From positions 62,001 through 126,000 of the forward strand of contig CAIVZR010000048.1 of NCBI GenBank assembly GCA_903910445.1: a stretch of 64,000 bases of DNA, in the 5' to 3' direction. Below, piece after piece: positions 19,093 to 27,679 of this stretch (positions within the stretch are counted from its first letter, which is position 1; each line of letters starts with the position of its first letter). The stretch is from an uncultured Bacteroidota bacterium (GTDB lineage: Bacteria > Bacteroidota > Bacteroidia > UKL13-3). The notes under the pieces were generated by a model that worked only from the letters and a program-made list of their open reading frames with translations, was not told where the DNA came from and searched no databases. Both the position numbers and the translations under genes were made by a program.

Positions 19093-21198
19093 CTATTGAA
19101 GATTTAATTCGATGGATTGATTTTTATAAATTATTGCACCTGGAGGCTCGCTCTGTGTTGCAACTTTTCCATTCCCGTTTATTTTTACTGCGATTCCTAA
19201 ATTCTCTAGTATATATAAGGCGTCCTTTGCACTCATGCCAATAACATTTGGAACCTTGGTTTCATATACTTTAATTTCATTTACACTAAATGCCGAATCA
19301 AACTTGCCGATACGCACAAAATCACTTCCGTCATCAGCATCTTGATAGAAATAGTTGAATCCTAATGTGGTACTTATAGATTTAAAATCTTGGATACTTC
19401 CCGATTTAACAATTGGAAGCTTCGCCGAGTAAGGGGTGGTATCAACCACCGCTTTCTGCATGTCTGTATTAAGTGAATACACTTTATCAGCAATTTCCTT
19501 GAATACAGGTCCTGCTACTAATGCACCATAATAAACACCACCTGTGGGATTATTAATGACAACCATGCATGTATACTTAGGATGGTCGGCCGGAAAGAAA
19601 CCTACAAATGATGATTGATATACTTTTTTTGCATATCCTAAATTTCGATCGGCAACCTGTGCTGTACCCGTTTTTCCTGCCACAGAGTAATTAGGATTTT
19701 TTAGGGTCTTAGCAGTACCATGCTCTACAACCCCAATTAACATCGGGAGCAATTGCTTCAAGGTCTCATCACTGCATATCTTTTCATTGAGAATAACGGT
19801 GCTGATTTTTTCAACCGATTCATCAGTACTTCTTATCTCTTTAACCAAGATGGGTTTTACCATCTTGCCATTATTGGCAATGGCATTATATAAGGTGATC
19901 ATCTGCATTGGTGAAACATTCACCTCATAACCTATACTCAACCATGGGAGTGATGTGCTATACCAAATTTTCTTATCAGCTGGTGTTTTTACAAGGGGTG
20001 TTGCTTCTCCATTTATTTGCAACCCGAGCTTTTTGTTCAGTCCAAGCTTTATTAAATGATCAGTAAATTGCGTTGGATTCTTAGCATAGGCCTTTGTAAC
20101 AAACTTTGAAATGGCCACATTACTCGATTTCTCAAATGCACGTTGCAACGTAAGTACACCATAACCTCCCGCTTCCGAATCCTTCATCACACGATCACTA
20201 TATTTTTTTTCTCCTCCTTCGGTGCTTGTACTATCATTCACAGTGGCTAATCCATCTTCCAATAAACTCATTACCGATACTAACTTGAATGTTGATCCAG
20301 GTTCCGTATTATCACCAATGGCATAGTTAAAATCTTCGACGAAATCTCCTTCACCTCTTCTGCGTAAATTGGCAATGGCTTTTATCTCTCCAGTAGCAAC
20401 TTCCATCAAAATAGCACACCCATGATCCGCTTTGAATTTCTCTAGTGAAGTCATTAAAGCATGTTCCGCCACATCTTGCAAATTCACATCAAGTGTTGTT
20501 ACAATGTCCTTTCCATTTTCCGGCTCTACCTCATTCTCATCATTCAATGGCATCCACATTCCTCCCGAAATCTTTCTCACCAATCGTGTACCATTGATGC
20601 CTTTAAGGGTTTCGTCAAATGCTCCTTCGATACCTACTTTTGTTTCGCCATTATTGGTATATCCAATAGTTCTGAGTGCAAGGTGCTTGAATGGCATCAT
20701 GCGCATATTCTCTTGCTCTACCATAAAACCTCCTTTGTATTTGCCTTGACAAAAAATTGGGAAGCTCTTCAGTTGCTTCACATAGTTATAATCAATCTTG
20801 TTCTTAAAAAGAAAATATCGCTCATTGCGTTTTCTTGCATTTACCAAAATCGATTTATATTCTTCAGCACTTTTGTCTCTAAACAAGGCGCTGATTTTCG
20901 AACTCAAACTATTGATGCTGTCGTTAAATATCTTATCAGTAATTCCTTCCGCACGCAAATCCAATCGGATATCATAAATAGGAATTGAAGTGGCTAATAA
21001 ATTCCCATTACAATCCAAGATATTGCCACGTGTGGCTTCAATGCTCTTGTTTATTACTAAGCTATCCGACTTGCTTCTCCAGTTTGCCCCTTCAATGACT
21101 TGTATCTTAAATGCATAAAACATAATCATAAACGCAAAGAGGCACAGCAAACCAAAGGTGAGCCATACACGCCAAAATATATCTTGCTTTACGTTCAT
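19093..21198 (-). CDS. ftsI: FtsI/PBP3-type septal transpeptidase with PASTA domain
   Basis: This class B penicillin-binding protein of 701 residues has one N-terminal membrane helix (about 11-30), a dimerisation domain, and a transpeptidase domain with all three active-site motifs: STFK at 302-305, SSN at 358-360 and KTGT at 509-512. A single C-terminal PASTA-like domain follows (VPNVIGMSAKDAL ... to the end). FtsI cross-links septal peptidoglycan with FtsW. It lies 7 bases after the FtsL-like gene, the normal order. A PASTA tail on a division PBP is common in Bacteroidota. Confidence 0.95.
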   Translation of the reverse strand: MNVKQDIFWRVWLTFGLLCLFAFMIMFYAFKIQVIEGANWRSKSDSLVINKSIEATRGNILDCNGNLLATSIPIYDIRLDLRAEGITDKIFNDSINSLSSKISALFRDKSAEEYKSILVNARKRNERYFLFKNKIDYNYVKQLKSFPIFCQGKYKGGFMVEQENMRMMPFKHLALRTIGYTNNGETKVGIEGAFDETLKGINGTRLVRKISGGMWMPLNDENEVEPENGKDIVTTLDVNLQDVAEHALMTSLEKFKADHGCAILMEVATGEIKAIANLRRRGEGDFVEDFNYAIGDNTEPGSTFKLVSVMSLLEDGLATVNDSTSTEGGEKKYSDRVMKDSEAGGYGVLTLQRAFEKSSNVAISKFVTKAYAKNPTQFTDHLIKLGLNKKLGLQINGEATPLVKTPADKKIWYSTSLPWLSIGYEVNVSPMQMITLYNAIANNGKMVKPILVKEIRSTDESVEKISTVILNEKICSDETLKQLLPMLIGVVEHGTAKTLKNPNYSVAGKTGTAQVADRNLGYAKKVYQSSFVGFFPADHPKYTCMVVINNPTGGVYYGALVAGPVFKEIADKVYSLNTDMQKAVVDTTPYSAKLPIVKSGSIQDFKSISTTLGFNYFYQDADDGSDFVRIGKFDSAFSVNEIKVYETKVPNVIGMSAKDALYILENLGIAVKINGNGKVATQSEPPGAIIYKNQSIELNLQ

Positions 21199-21205
21199 TT
21201 AAATT

Positions 21206-21601
21206 TTACTCCTTGGGTTTCTCTTCAATTTTTAACTTTACTGCAGGCTCTCTTAACTCCTTTAATCCATTTACTTCCATCTTCTTTGCGATGTCTGTTT
21301 GCATACTCTCTTGCATTAATTCAGCCTTGGTGCTTAAGTATTCACTTCTCAATTCTTTAATTTCACGATTTAATTTTTCTGTATTTCTAACAGTCTTTTC
21401 AGCGTATTGCTGCAAACTGATATAGAACACTACCAACACAAATACAAACAAGGTGAAGGGGAGCCATTTCGTTGCATCTTCTCTCTTAAAGAAAAACGAC
21501 TCTTCTTTTATCTGCTTCTTTGGCTTCTCTTTTTGAGCAGGAGCATTGGGTTCAACCACTGGCTGATCCTTTTCCTCCTCTTTTATTTTTACTTCATTCA
21601 T
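21206..21601 (-). CDS. FtsL-like small division protein
   Basis: The 131-residue protein has a highly charged cytosolic N-terminus (Glu/Lys/Pro-rich, residues 1-45), a single membrane helix at about 47-65, and a periplasmic stretch (66-115) with a heptad-like, coiled-coil character. It occupies the ftsL place between rsmH and ftsI. Its ATG overlaps the rsmH stop as ATGA (4 bases). FtsL sequences are poorly conserved; the call rests on topology and position. The expected job is to link FtsQ to FtsW/FtsI in the septal complex. Confidence 0.8.
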   Translation of the reverse strand: MNEVKIKEEEKDQPVVEPNAPAQKEKPKKQIKEESFFFKREDATKWLPFTLFVFVLVVFYISLQQYAEKTVRNTEKLNREIKELRSEYLSTKAELMQESMQTDIAKKMEVNGLKELREPAVKLKIEEKPKE

Positions 21602-22500
21602 AATTTCTCTCCAATTCGTAATTTGGCACTGCGGCTTCTGCTATTACTTTGTTGCTCATCGGCATTAGCCTCAATGGGCTTCTTATTTACTGGTCGCATC
21701 AAGGTTGTTCTATTACCATAAAAATCTTTTTCATCATCTCCACTAAAATTGCCCTTCTGAATAAAGTTCTTTACTAACCTGTCTTCCAGGCTATGATAGC
21801 TCATCACTACCAATCGGCCTCCAGGTGCCAATGCCTCGTTCGTTTGCGATAGAAACTTTTGCAATACATGCAATTCTCTGTTTACCTCAATTCGAAGTGC
21901 CTGAAATACCTGAGCCATATATTGATTCTCCTTCCACTTTGGAACGCAGGTCTTTATAAGGTCTTTTAACTGAAAAATGGTATTTACCGAATCTTCTGAA
22001 CGATTTGAAACAATTGTTCGAGCCAAATTGTAGGCATTGTTTATTTCTCCATAAAACCTGAAAATTCGGGTTAAGGCTTCCTCAGTATAAGTATTAATAA
22101 TTCTCTTGGCAGTGAGCGATTGGCTCGAATCCATGCGCATATCCAATTCGGCATCGAAACGAAAACTAAACCCCCGCTCTGGTGTGTCGAATTGATGAGA
22201 TGAAACTCCCAAATCTGCCAAAATACCATTCACAGGTAGTAAATTGAGATAACGGAGATGATTGTTCATGTATTCGAAATTCTGATTGATGAAAATTAAA
22301 CGGTCGTCTTCAATTAGATTCTTAATAGCGTCCTCATCTTGATCAAAAGCGATGAGTTTACCCTTTGGGCCTAGGCGCTTCAAGATTTCTCTGCTATGTC
22401 CACCACCACCGTAGGTTACATCTACATAAATACCGTCGGCCTTTATGTCAAGTGCGTCCATGCACTCTTGCAGCATTACAGGGTTGTGGTATTCCGTCAT
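21598..22500 (-). CDS. rsmH: RsmH (MraW): 16S rRNA m4C1402 methyltransferase
   Basis: The 300-residue protein carries the RsmH signature near its start, YHNPVMLQE, then the SAM-binding DVTYGGGGHSREIL (about 27-40), GILADLGVSSHQFD, ERGFSFR, and VMSYHSLEDRLVKNF. It methylates N4 of C1402 in 16S rRNA. It is the second gene of the dcw cluster, 61 bases after mraZ, and overlaps the FtsL-like gene by 4 bases, implying coupled translation. Confidence 0.96.
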   Translation of the reverse strand: MTEYHNPVMLQECMDALDIKADGIYVDVTYGGGGHSREILKRLGPKGKLIAFDQDEDAIKNLIEDDRLIFINQNFEYMNNHLRYLNLLPVNGILADLGVSSHQFDTPERGFSFRFDAELDMRMDSSQSLTAKRIINTYTEEALTRIFRFYGEINNAYNLARTIVSNRSEDSVNTIFQLKDLIKTCVPKWKENQYMAQVFQALRIEVNRELHVLQKFLSQTNEALAPGGRLVVMSYHSLEDRLVKNFIQKGNFSGDDEKDFYGNRTTLMRPVNKKPIEANADEQQSNSRSRSAKLRIGEKL

Positions 22501-22561
22501 TGTTCGGTGTTTAAGTCTTACTGGTTTGTATTCTTACAATTCCTAAAATTCACTCCCAATG

Positions 22562-23014
22562 TTAAAGCACAATCCCTTTCATTACCCGCTCAGCTAGCTC
22601 ACTATATTGCTCTGGATTCTGATTCATCTCTGCTTCATAGCTTGTCTTATCCCAAAGTTCAATCTTCGATGAATTCGTCACAAACACAACATCACTTTTT
22701 AGTCCGCCATATTCCTGCAAGTTTTTTGGAATGAGTATTCTCCCGTTAGCATCCGAAGTCAAAATATTTGCTCCGCGATTGAATAATCTCAAGAAATCAC
22801 GATTTTCTTTGATGAAGGTATTGAGCTTGTTTAATTCTGAAGTGATTCTATTCCATTCATCTTTGGTATAGAGTACCAAACATTTTTCAAATCCACAATT
22901 CACTACCAACTGTTCCTTGCTATCATCGGGCAATTGTGCCACCAACGCCTTCGGGAGCATTATGCGTCCTTTGGCATCCATTGTACAATTATATTCTCCG
23001 ATAAAATGAACCAT
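22562..23014 (-). CDS. mraZ: MraZ: transcriptional regulator of the dcw cluster
   Basis: The 150-residue protein consists of two AbrB-like swapped-hairpin repeats, each with the family D-x-x-x-R core: DAKGRIMLP in the first half and DANGRILIP in the second. In E. coli MraZ represses its own dcw operon by binding direct repeats spaced every 10 bp in front of the gene. Here three such repeats are present 48-71 bases upstream (see the operator entry), so autoregulation is likely. It is the first gene of the cluster. Confidence 0.95.
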   Translation of the reverse strand: MVHFIGEYNCTMDAKGRIMLPKALVAQLPDDSKEQLVVNCGFEKCLVLYTKDEWNRITSELNKLNTFIKENRDFLRLFNRGANILTSDANGRILIPKNLQEYGGLKSDVVFVTNSSKIELWDKTSYEAEMNQNPEQYSELAERVMKGIVL

Positions 23015-23041
23015 TTGTAGTAGTATTCAGTAATTAAAAAT

Positions 23042-23049
23042 CAAATGTA
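23042..23049 (-). promoter_or_regulatory. -7 promoter element for the mraZ/dcw operon
   Basis: Read on the minus strand this is TACATTTG, an exact match to the Bacteroidota -7 consensus TAnnTTTG. It lies 28-35 bases upstream of the mraZ ATG, giving a predicted leader of about 20 bases. The GTGG repeats begin about 12 bases further upstream, so a bound MraZ would cover the -33 region. Confidence 0.6.
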
Positions 23050-23061
23050 GGGTATTTTTTA

Positions 23062-23085
23062 CCACAATTTACCACTTTCCCCCAC
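23062..23085 (-). promoter_or_regulatory. Putative MraZ operator: three direct repeats spaced 10 bp
   Basis: On the minus strand GTGG occurs at 23085-23082, 23075-23072 and 23065-23062, exactly 10 bp apart, in the contexts GTGGGGGAAA, GTGGTAAATT and GTGGTAAAAA. E. coli MraZ binds TGGGN repeats with the same 10-bp period just upstream of mraZ. Position, spacing and core all fit. That MraZ binds here is inference. Confidence 0.7.
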
Positions 23086-23104
23086 AATTGTTGATAAAAG
23101 GCAC

Positions 23105-23128
23105 TTATGCACAGGTTTTTGTGGACAG
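23105..23128. promoter_or_regulatory. Two DnaA-box-like 9-mers in the mraZ-dnaE gap
   Basis: TTATGCACA at 23105-23113 matches the DnaA-box consensus TTATNCACA exactly. Just beside it, TGTGGACAG at 23120-23128 is, on the other strand, CTGTCCACA, 7 of 9 to TTATCCACA. Two 9-mers in AT-rich DNA can be chance. If real, they might link DnaA to expression of the dcw operon or dnaE. Confidence 0.3.
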
Positions 23129-23344
23129 CAAAGGAGGGGATGATTAGCCTACGGAAATGGCCTGTTTAATCAATAGATAGTAGGGAAAATTGATAAGTCC
23201 TCGTTAGGAAAGTGAAGACAAACAAAAAAATGTATGAATAGAAGTGCAAAGGATAAGTACTTAAATCCCATGCAAAATAGCCCTTTGAAGGGTATTAGTC
23301 AAAAATAAACAAGGATCGAAGTTTAATTTTAAAGGCAACTTAAA
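23129..23344. other. Rest of the gap between mraZ upstream region and the dnaE stop
   Basis: Together with the elements above, this completes a 330-base gene-free stretch. I see no ORF of note and no strong terminator. A short CCCTT-x2-AAGGG hairpin near 23281-23292 lacks a clear T-run on the minus strand, so where dnaE transcription ends is unclear; read-through into mraZ is possible. Confidence 0.4.
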
Positions 23345-26300
23345 TTAATCAGCCAAGGCAATTTCCTCAGTAATTTCATCTGGCCCCTCTTCAATTACTT
23401 TCACAATAGTTTCTTGAGCGAAACTCATTAAGGGCATATCATTCACGCGGTACTTTTCCAATCCGAGATTTTCGAATTCTTCAAGTACTGCCGAGGTAAC
23501 ATTAATCCGGTATTTTTTTGAAAGTAACTCTGCCATCATATTGTCCTGTGGATGACTCATGATAAGCTTAAAATTACTCGCTCCAGGATTGGCTTTCAAG
23601 ATATTCTCTATCCCATCAATTAAGGGCGGGGTTACTTGCAATGCCGATACTTGAAGTAGAAACTGCTTCATCATTTTATCGCGAATATCTCCCAAATGTT
23701 CAACAGATGAAATCTTAAATTCTTTCTCAGTTTCCGATCCCCATCGAGCGCCAATTCTTCCTTTAATTAGTAGGAAATTATTTGGTTTGAAGCGATTGGC
23801 AAAACTGTCGAAATCCTTGTTGAACAAGGCTATCTCTAATACATTATCGTAATCCTCAATGATGGCTTTCATCCAAGGCTTATTGGTGGTTTTAGTCATC
23901 CGATCCTCAGTAGCGGTAACAATTCCAGCGATGATAAACTCTCCATCTCGCTTGGCTTCCATCGAACTTTTTACAGCAGTGATATTGCCCTTGGTAAAAT
24001 GCTTAATCTCAAATTTAAAATCATCCAATGGATGCCCACTGATATACATCCCCACCACTTCTCGCTCTTTCTTCAACTCCTCCAATCGAAGCCACGGGTC
24101 ACATTTAGGAAGTACAGGTTCTGCCAAGGATGGAGCGTCACTCGCTCCTCCAAATAAACTCGCTTGATTGCTATTGGCACTCTCTTGCTTATTGGCCCCA
24201 TAACGCAATGCCTTCTCTATAGTATTGGGTTCGCGTTCAGAGTTTTCTGGATAGAAATATTGGCGGCGATGCGTATTCGGTATACTGTCGAAAGCACCCG
24301 ACATAACTAAGGGTTCTAATACCCTCTTATTAATACTCTTTAGATTTACTCTAGAAGTCAAATCAAAAATGCTAGTAAAGATTCCATTACTTTTCCGCTC
24401 ATCAATAATGGCATGGGAAGGCGTTTCACCCACACTTTTCACACCCCCAAGTCCAAATCGAATCTGACCATTTTTATTTACTGTAAACAATAAATTCGAT
24501 TCATTAATATCAGGTCCAAGCACCTGTATATTCATTCGTTTACACTCCTCCATAAAGAAGGCGACTTTTTCAATATGGTCTTTATTATGGGTGAGAACGG
24601 CACTCATATATTCACTTGGGTAATGCGCCTTCAAATAAGCAGTTTGAAATGCTACCACACTGTATGCTGTAGAGTGCGACTTGTTAAAGGCATAACTTGC
24701 AAAGGCTTCCCAATCGGTCCATATTTTCTCTAATGCTTTTGATGGATGCCCCTTGGCCGATGCTTGAGTTATGAATTGCCCTTTCATTTTATCCAAGGTT
24801 TTGAGATCTTTTTTCCCCATCGCCTTTCGTAAAAAATCGGCTTCACCTTTAGTGAAATCGGCCAACTTCCGACTCAATAACATCACTTGCTCCTGGTATA
24901 CCGTGATACCATAGGTTTCTTTCAAGTGCTCTTCCATATCAGGCAAATCGTAAGATACTTTTTCAATACCATGCTTCCTGCTAATATAATTTGGAATATA
25001 CTGCATTGGACCTGGCCGGTACAAGGCATTCATTGCAATCAAATCCTCAAATCTATCAGGCTTCAATACGCGTAGATGCTTCTGCATTCCTGCACTTTCA
25101 AATTGAAAAGTTCCTATTGTATCTCCACGCTGGTATAGTTGTAAGGTCTTTAAATCATCTAATGGAATATCATCTAAAACAATTTTTACCCCATGATTAT
25201 TTTCAATAAGTAGCAAAGCAGTTTTTAATATGGATAAAGTTCTTAGCCCTAAAAAGTCCATTTTAATTACCCCAGCTTCTTCAATTACATTGCCACCATA
25301 TTGTGTGATATACAATTGTGAATCTTTCGCTGTTGCAATGGGTATCAGGTCCGTTAAGTCGCTAGGCGCAATAATAATTCCAGCGGCATGCACACCTGTT
25401 CCTCTTACACTACCTTCTAATACTAATGCCTGCCTCAATACATTGGCTTCTATAGATGAATCCGCTTTCAATATTTCACGTAATTTTTTTACGTTTTCCA
25501 TATCCTCAGCAGCCAACTCTTTCAACTCATCAAATGGTTTCTTCATGATGGCATTTAAATTCGTTCCTGGTTTATCAGGTACCAACTTCGCCAAGGCATT
25601 ACTATCTCCAATTGGTAATTCCATTACACGAGCCACGTCCTTAATACTCATCTTGGCTGCCATGCTACCATAGGTAACAATCTGTGCTACTTGATTCTTA
25701 CCATACTTCTCTACTACATAATCAATAACCCGCTGACGGCCTTCATCATCAAAATCAGTATCAATATCGGGCAACGACTTACGATCGGGATTCAAAAAAC
25801 GCTCAAAGAGTAAATCATATTTTAATGGGTCGATATTGGTTATCCCAACACAATAAGCCACCGCACTGCCGGCAGCCGATCCACGACCAGGACCTACAAA
25901 CACACCAATATCCTTTCCGTGATTAATGAAATCTTGCACTATAAGGAAATACCCCGCAAAGCCCATCGTTTCAATTGTTTGTAATTCAAAATTCAATCGG
26001 TCTTCAACCTCTTGCGTAATTTCTTTATAACGCTTTTTAGCACCCTCAAATGTAAGATGCCGTAAAAATTGATCTTGAGTTAAAAATTCTTTTGGGATAA
26101 TGAAGTTTGGCAATGCCACTTGTCTCTTTAAATCGAGGTCTTGAATTTTATCCACGATAAGATTAGTATTGTCAATGGCCGCTGGTAAGTCATGAAATAA
26201 TACCGACATCTCTTCTGTTTTCTTAAAGAAGAATTGATCGTTATAAAATGCAAAACGACGGTCCTTAACAATCACATCATCATCACTAAATTCTTTTATA

Positions 26301-27001
26301 GTAGGAGTAGAAAGTTTCTCACCTGTATTGATGCAAAGCAAGATATCGTGAGCTACATTGTCTTCGCGTTCTACATAATGCGAATCGTTACTCGCTATAT
26401 AGGGGCGTTTATACTTCTCTGCAAAACGCAATAATACCTCGTTTACTTTGTGCTGTTCGGGAATATCATGTCGTTGCAGCTCGATATAATAATCATCTCC
26501 AAATAAATCAAGCCACCATTCAAACTCTTTCTCTGCCTCAGCTTCACCTTTTTTTAAGATATATTGTGGTACCATCGCTCCTAAACAACACGTGGTTGCA
26601 ATTAAATCGGAACTGTATTTCTGTATTAGTTTTTTATCAATACGTGGATACTTGCCATATTGACCTTCAGTGTAACCAAGCGAGCATAATTTTATTAAGT
26701 TTTTATACCCCTGTTCGTTCTTCGCTAATAACAATTGATGATATCTTTTATCCTTATCATCCTTACTGAACTGCTTTCGGGTCATATCCTCTACCACATA
26801 AAACTCGCATCCAATAATAGGTTTTATACCTTGCTTATGAGCCTCTGCAACAAATTGAAAAACTCCAAACATATTACCATGATCCGTAATTGCACAAGCT
26901 GGCATCTTATCGGCCTTCGCTTTGGCAAGCATCTTCTTAATATCTGCAGCACCATCAAGTAAGCTGAATTGAGTATGACAATGTAAATGAGAAAACAACA
27001 T
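23345..27001 (-). CDS. dnaE: DNA polymerase III alpha subunit
   Basis: This is the replicative DNA polymerase of 1218 residues. The N-terminal PHP domain is recognised by FSHLHCHTQFSLLDG (about 3-17) and CAITDHGNMFG. The polymerase active-site motif LPDIDTDFDD lies near residue 410, followed by the palm and fingers segments (GSVRGTGVHAAGI, DFLGLRTLSIL, YRPGPMQYIPNYI, YQEQVM, AYSVVAFQTAYLKAHYP). The C-terminal third contains the helix-hairpin-helix and an OB-fold (FIIAGIVTATEDRMTKTTNKPW). Length and order are those of a full DnaE1. It is transcribed toward mraZ but separated from it by 330 bases. Confidence 0.97.
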   Translation of the reverse strand: MLFSHLHCHTQFSLLDGAADIKKMLAKAKADKMPACAITDHGNMFGVFQFVAEAHKQGIKPIIGCEFYVVEDMTRKQFSKDDKDKRYHQLLLAKNEQGYKNLIKLCSLGYTEGQYGKYPRIDKKLIQKYSSDLIATTCCLGAMVPQYILKKGEAEAEKEFEWWLDLFGDDYYIELQRHDIPEQHKVNEVLLRFAEKYKRPYIASNDSHYVEREDNVAHDILLCINTGEKLSTPTIKEFSDDDVIVKDRRFAFYNDQFFFKKTEEMSVLFHDLPAAIDNTNLIVDKIQDLDLKRQVALPNFIIPKEFLTQDQFLRHLTFEGAKKRYKEITQEVEDRLNFELQTIETMGFAGYFLIVQDFINHGKDIGVFVGPGRGSAAGSAVAYCVGITNIDPLKYDLLFERFLNPDRKSLPDIDTDFDDEGRQRVIDYVVEKYGKNQVAQIVTYGSMAAKMSIKDVARVMELPIGDSNALAKLVPDKPGTNLNAIMKKPFDELKELAAEDMENVKKLREILKADSSIEANVLRQALVLEGSVRGTGVHAAGIIIAPSDLTDLIPIATAKDSQLYITQYGGNVIEEAGVIKMDFLGLRTLSILKTALLLIENNHGVKIVLDDIPLDDLKTLQLYQRGDTIGTFQFESAGMQKHLRVLKPDRFEDLIAMNALYRPGPMQYIPNYISRKHGIEKVSYDLPDMEEHLKETYGITVYQEQVMLLSRKLADFTKGEADFLRKAMGKKDLKTLDKMKGQFITQASAKGHPSKALEKIWTDWEAFASYAFNKSHSTAYSVVAFQTAYLKAHYPSEYMSAVLTHNKDHIEKVAFFMEECKRMNIQVLGPDINESNLLFTVNKNGQIRFGLGGVKSVGETPSHAIIDERKSNGIFTSIFDLTSRVNLKSINKRVLEPLVMSGAFDSIPNTHRRQYFYPENSEREPNTIEKALRYGANKQESANSNQASLFGGASDAPSLAEPVLPKCDPWLRLEELKKEREVVGMYISGHPLDDFKFEIKHFTKGNITAVKSSMEAKRDGEFIIAGIVTATEDRMTKTTNKPWMKAIIEDYDNVLEIALFNKDFDSFANRFKPNNFLLIKGRIGARWGSETEKEFKISSVEHLGDIRDKMMKQFLLQVSALQVTPPLIDGIENILKANPGASNFKLIMSHPQDNMMAELLSKKYRINVTSAVLEEFENLGLEKYRVNDMPLMSFAQETIVKVIEEGPDEITEEIALAD

Positions 27002-27428
27002 AAGTGGGGTAAATTTACGAAGGATTAAATGGGGCTCGTTTTTTTGTTGAAAATTGATACTATTTGTTTACAAATCAGTCGAATTTAATATCGACCCAAT
27101 ATTAAACGGTGTCGCATATAACGAACAAATATGGTTGAACCCTGATTTTAGATTTTGCGAATCCCCAAAATCGATTTTATACTCAATAATTAACCTGCTT
27201 AATTTGAACATTTGATAATTTAAATCAACAGGTTAGGGGATACCTCACAACAATTTGAGGATTTAGTATTGTATTTTTTTTAATGCGATAGTGCCACCAA
27301 AAAAATAAAAAAATAGTTTTTTTTATTAAAAACTACCTCTTAGATTGCATCTGAGAACAAGACATATGGGCACACCTGCAGCCCTGTGAGGATCGTAAAA
27401 CTATTTTTAATTTTTAAAGATTCCAACT
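27002..27428. other. Gene-free stretch with several inverted repeats
   Basis: This 427-base AT-rich gap separates the divergent dnaE and the small plus-strand ORF. It contains a 7-bp inverted repeat (TAACCTG at 27191-27197, CAGGTTA at 27229-27235), a CCTCA/TGAGG hairpin (27243-27247 and 27256-27260), an AGTTTTT/AAAAACT pair around 27314-27333, and a GGGC/GCCC pair near 27367-27385. The clustering hints at a structured transcript or leader for the small ORF, but I cannot match it to a known RNA family (it lacks the SRP RNA or tmRNA hallmarks). Confidence 0.35.
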
Positions 27429-27608
27429 ATGAAGCAATTTTTTACCAACCCCAATTCTTTATTTTTCAAAACACTCAAACGAATTAATCATTTTCGAAGT
27501 AATCTTATCGCAATGATGCTTCTGCTAATATTACTTTATCTGAGTTATCAAAAGAAACATGATCATGTGCCGGATAGAAGCCTTACCAACATTGATTGGT
27601 TGTTATAG
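27429..27608 (+). CDS. Possible 59-residue single-helix membrane peptide
   Basis: An ATG at 27429 opens a 59-codon frame ending with TAG. The peptide starts MKQFFTNPNSLFFKTLKR, has a lysine/arginine-rich N-terminus, one strongly hydrophobic helix at about 26-40 (LIAMMLLLILLYLSY), and a polar tail. A strong terminator lies 17 bases after the stop in the same orientation, which suggests a real transcription unit. I do not recognise the family and found no clear -7 element. It could also be non-coding DNA that happens to be open. Confidence 0.4.
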   Translation: MKQFFTNPNSLFFKTLKRINHFRSNLIAMMLLLILLYLSYQKKHDHVPDRSLTNIDWLL

Positions 27609-27624
27609 CAAAATCGGGTACATA

Positions 27625-27658
27625 AAAAAAGAGGAGAATAATTTCTCCTCTTTTTTTT
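27625..27658. terminator. Bidirectional hairpin terminator between the small ORF and ald
   Basis: An 8-bp stem (GAGGAGAA at 27632-27639, TTCTCCTC at 27644-27651) with a TAAT loop is flanked by A7 on the left and a T-run on the right, so it can end transcription from both sides. It lies between the plus-strand small ORF and the 3' end of ald. Confidence 0.8.
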
Positions 27659-27679
27659 ATTAGAAATTTCAATGAAATA

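Noticed and set aside
20461-20988. 175-codon plus-strand frame inside ftsI
   Set aside because: Antisense of the ftsI N-terminal and dimerisation region; no recognisable protein and ftsI is intact.
27360-27400. Possible SRP RNA or other known RNA in the dnaE-ald gap
   Set aside because: The GGGC/GCCC hairpin and CCTGCAGCCC stretch do not have the SRP core (GGAA-type loops) or any other family mark I know.
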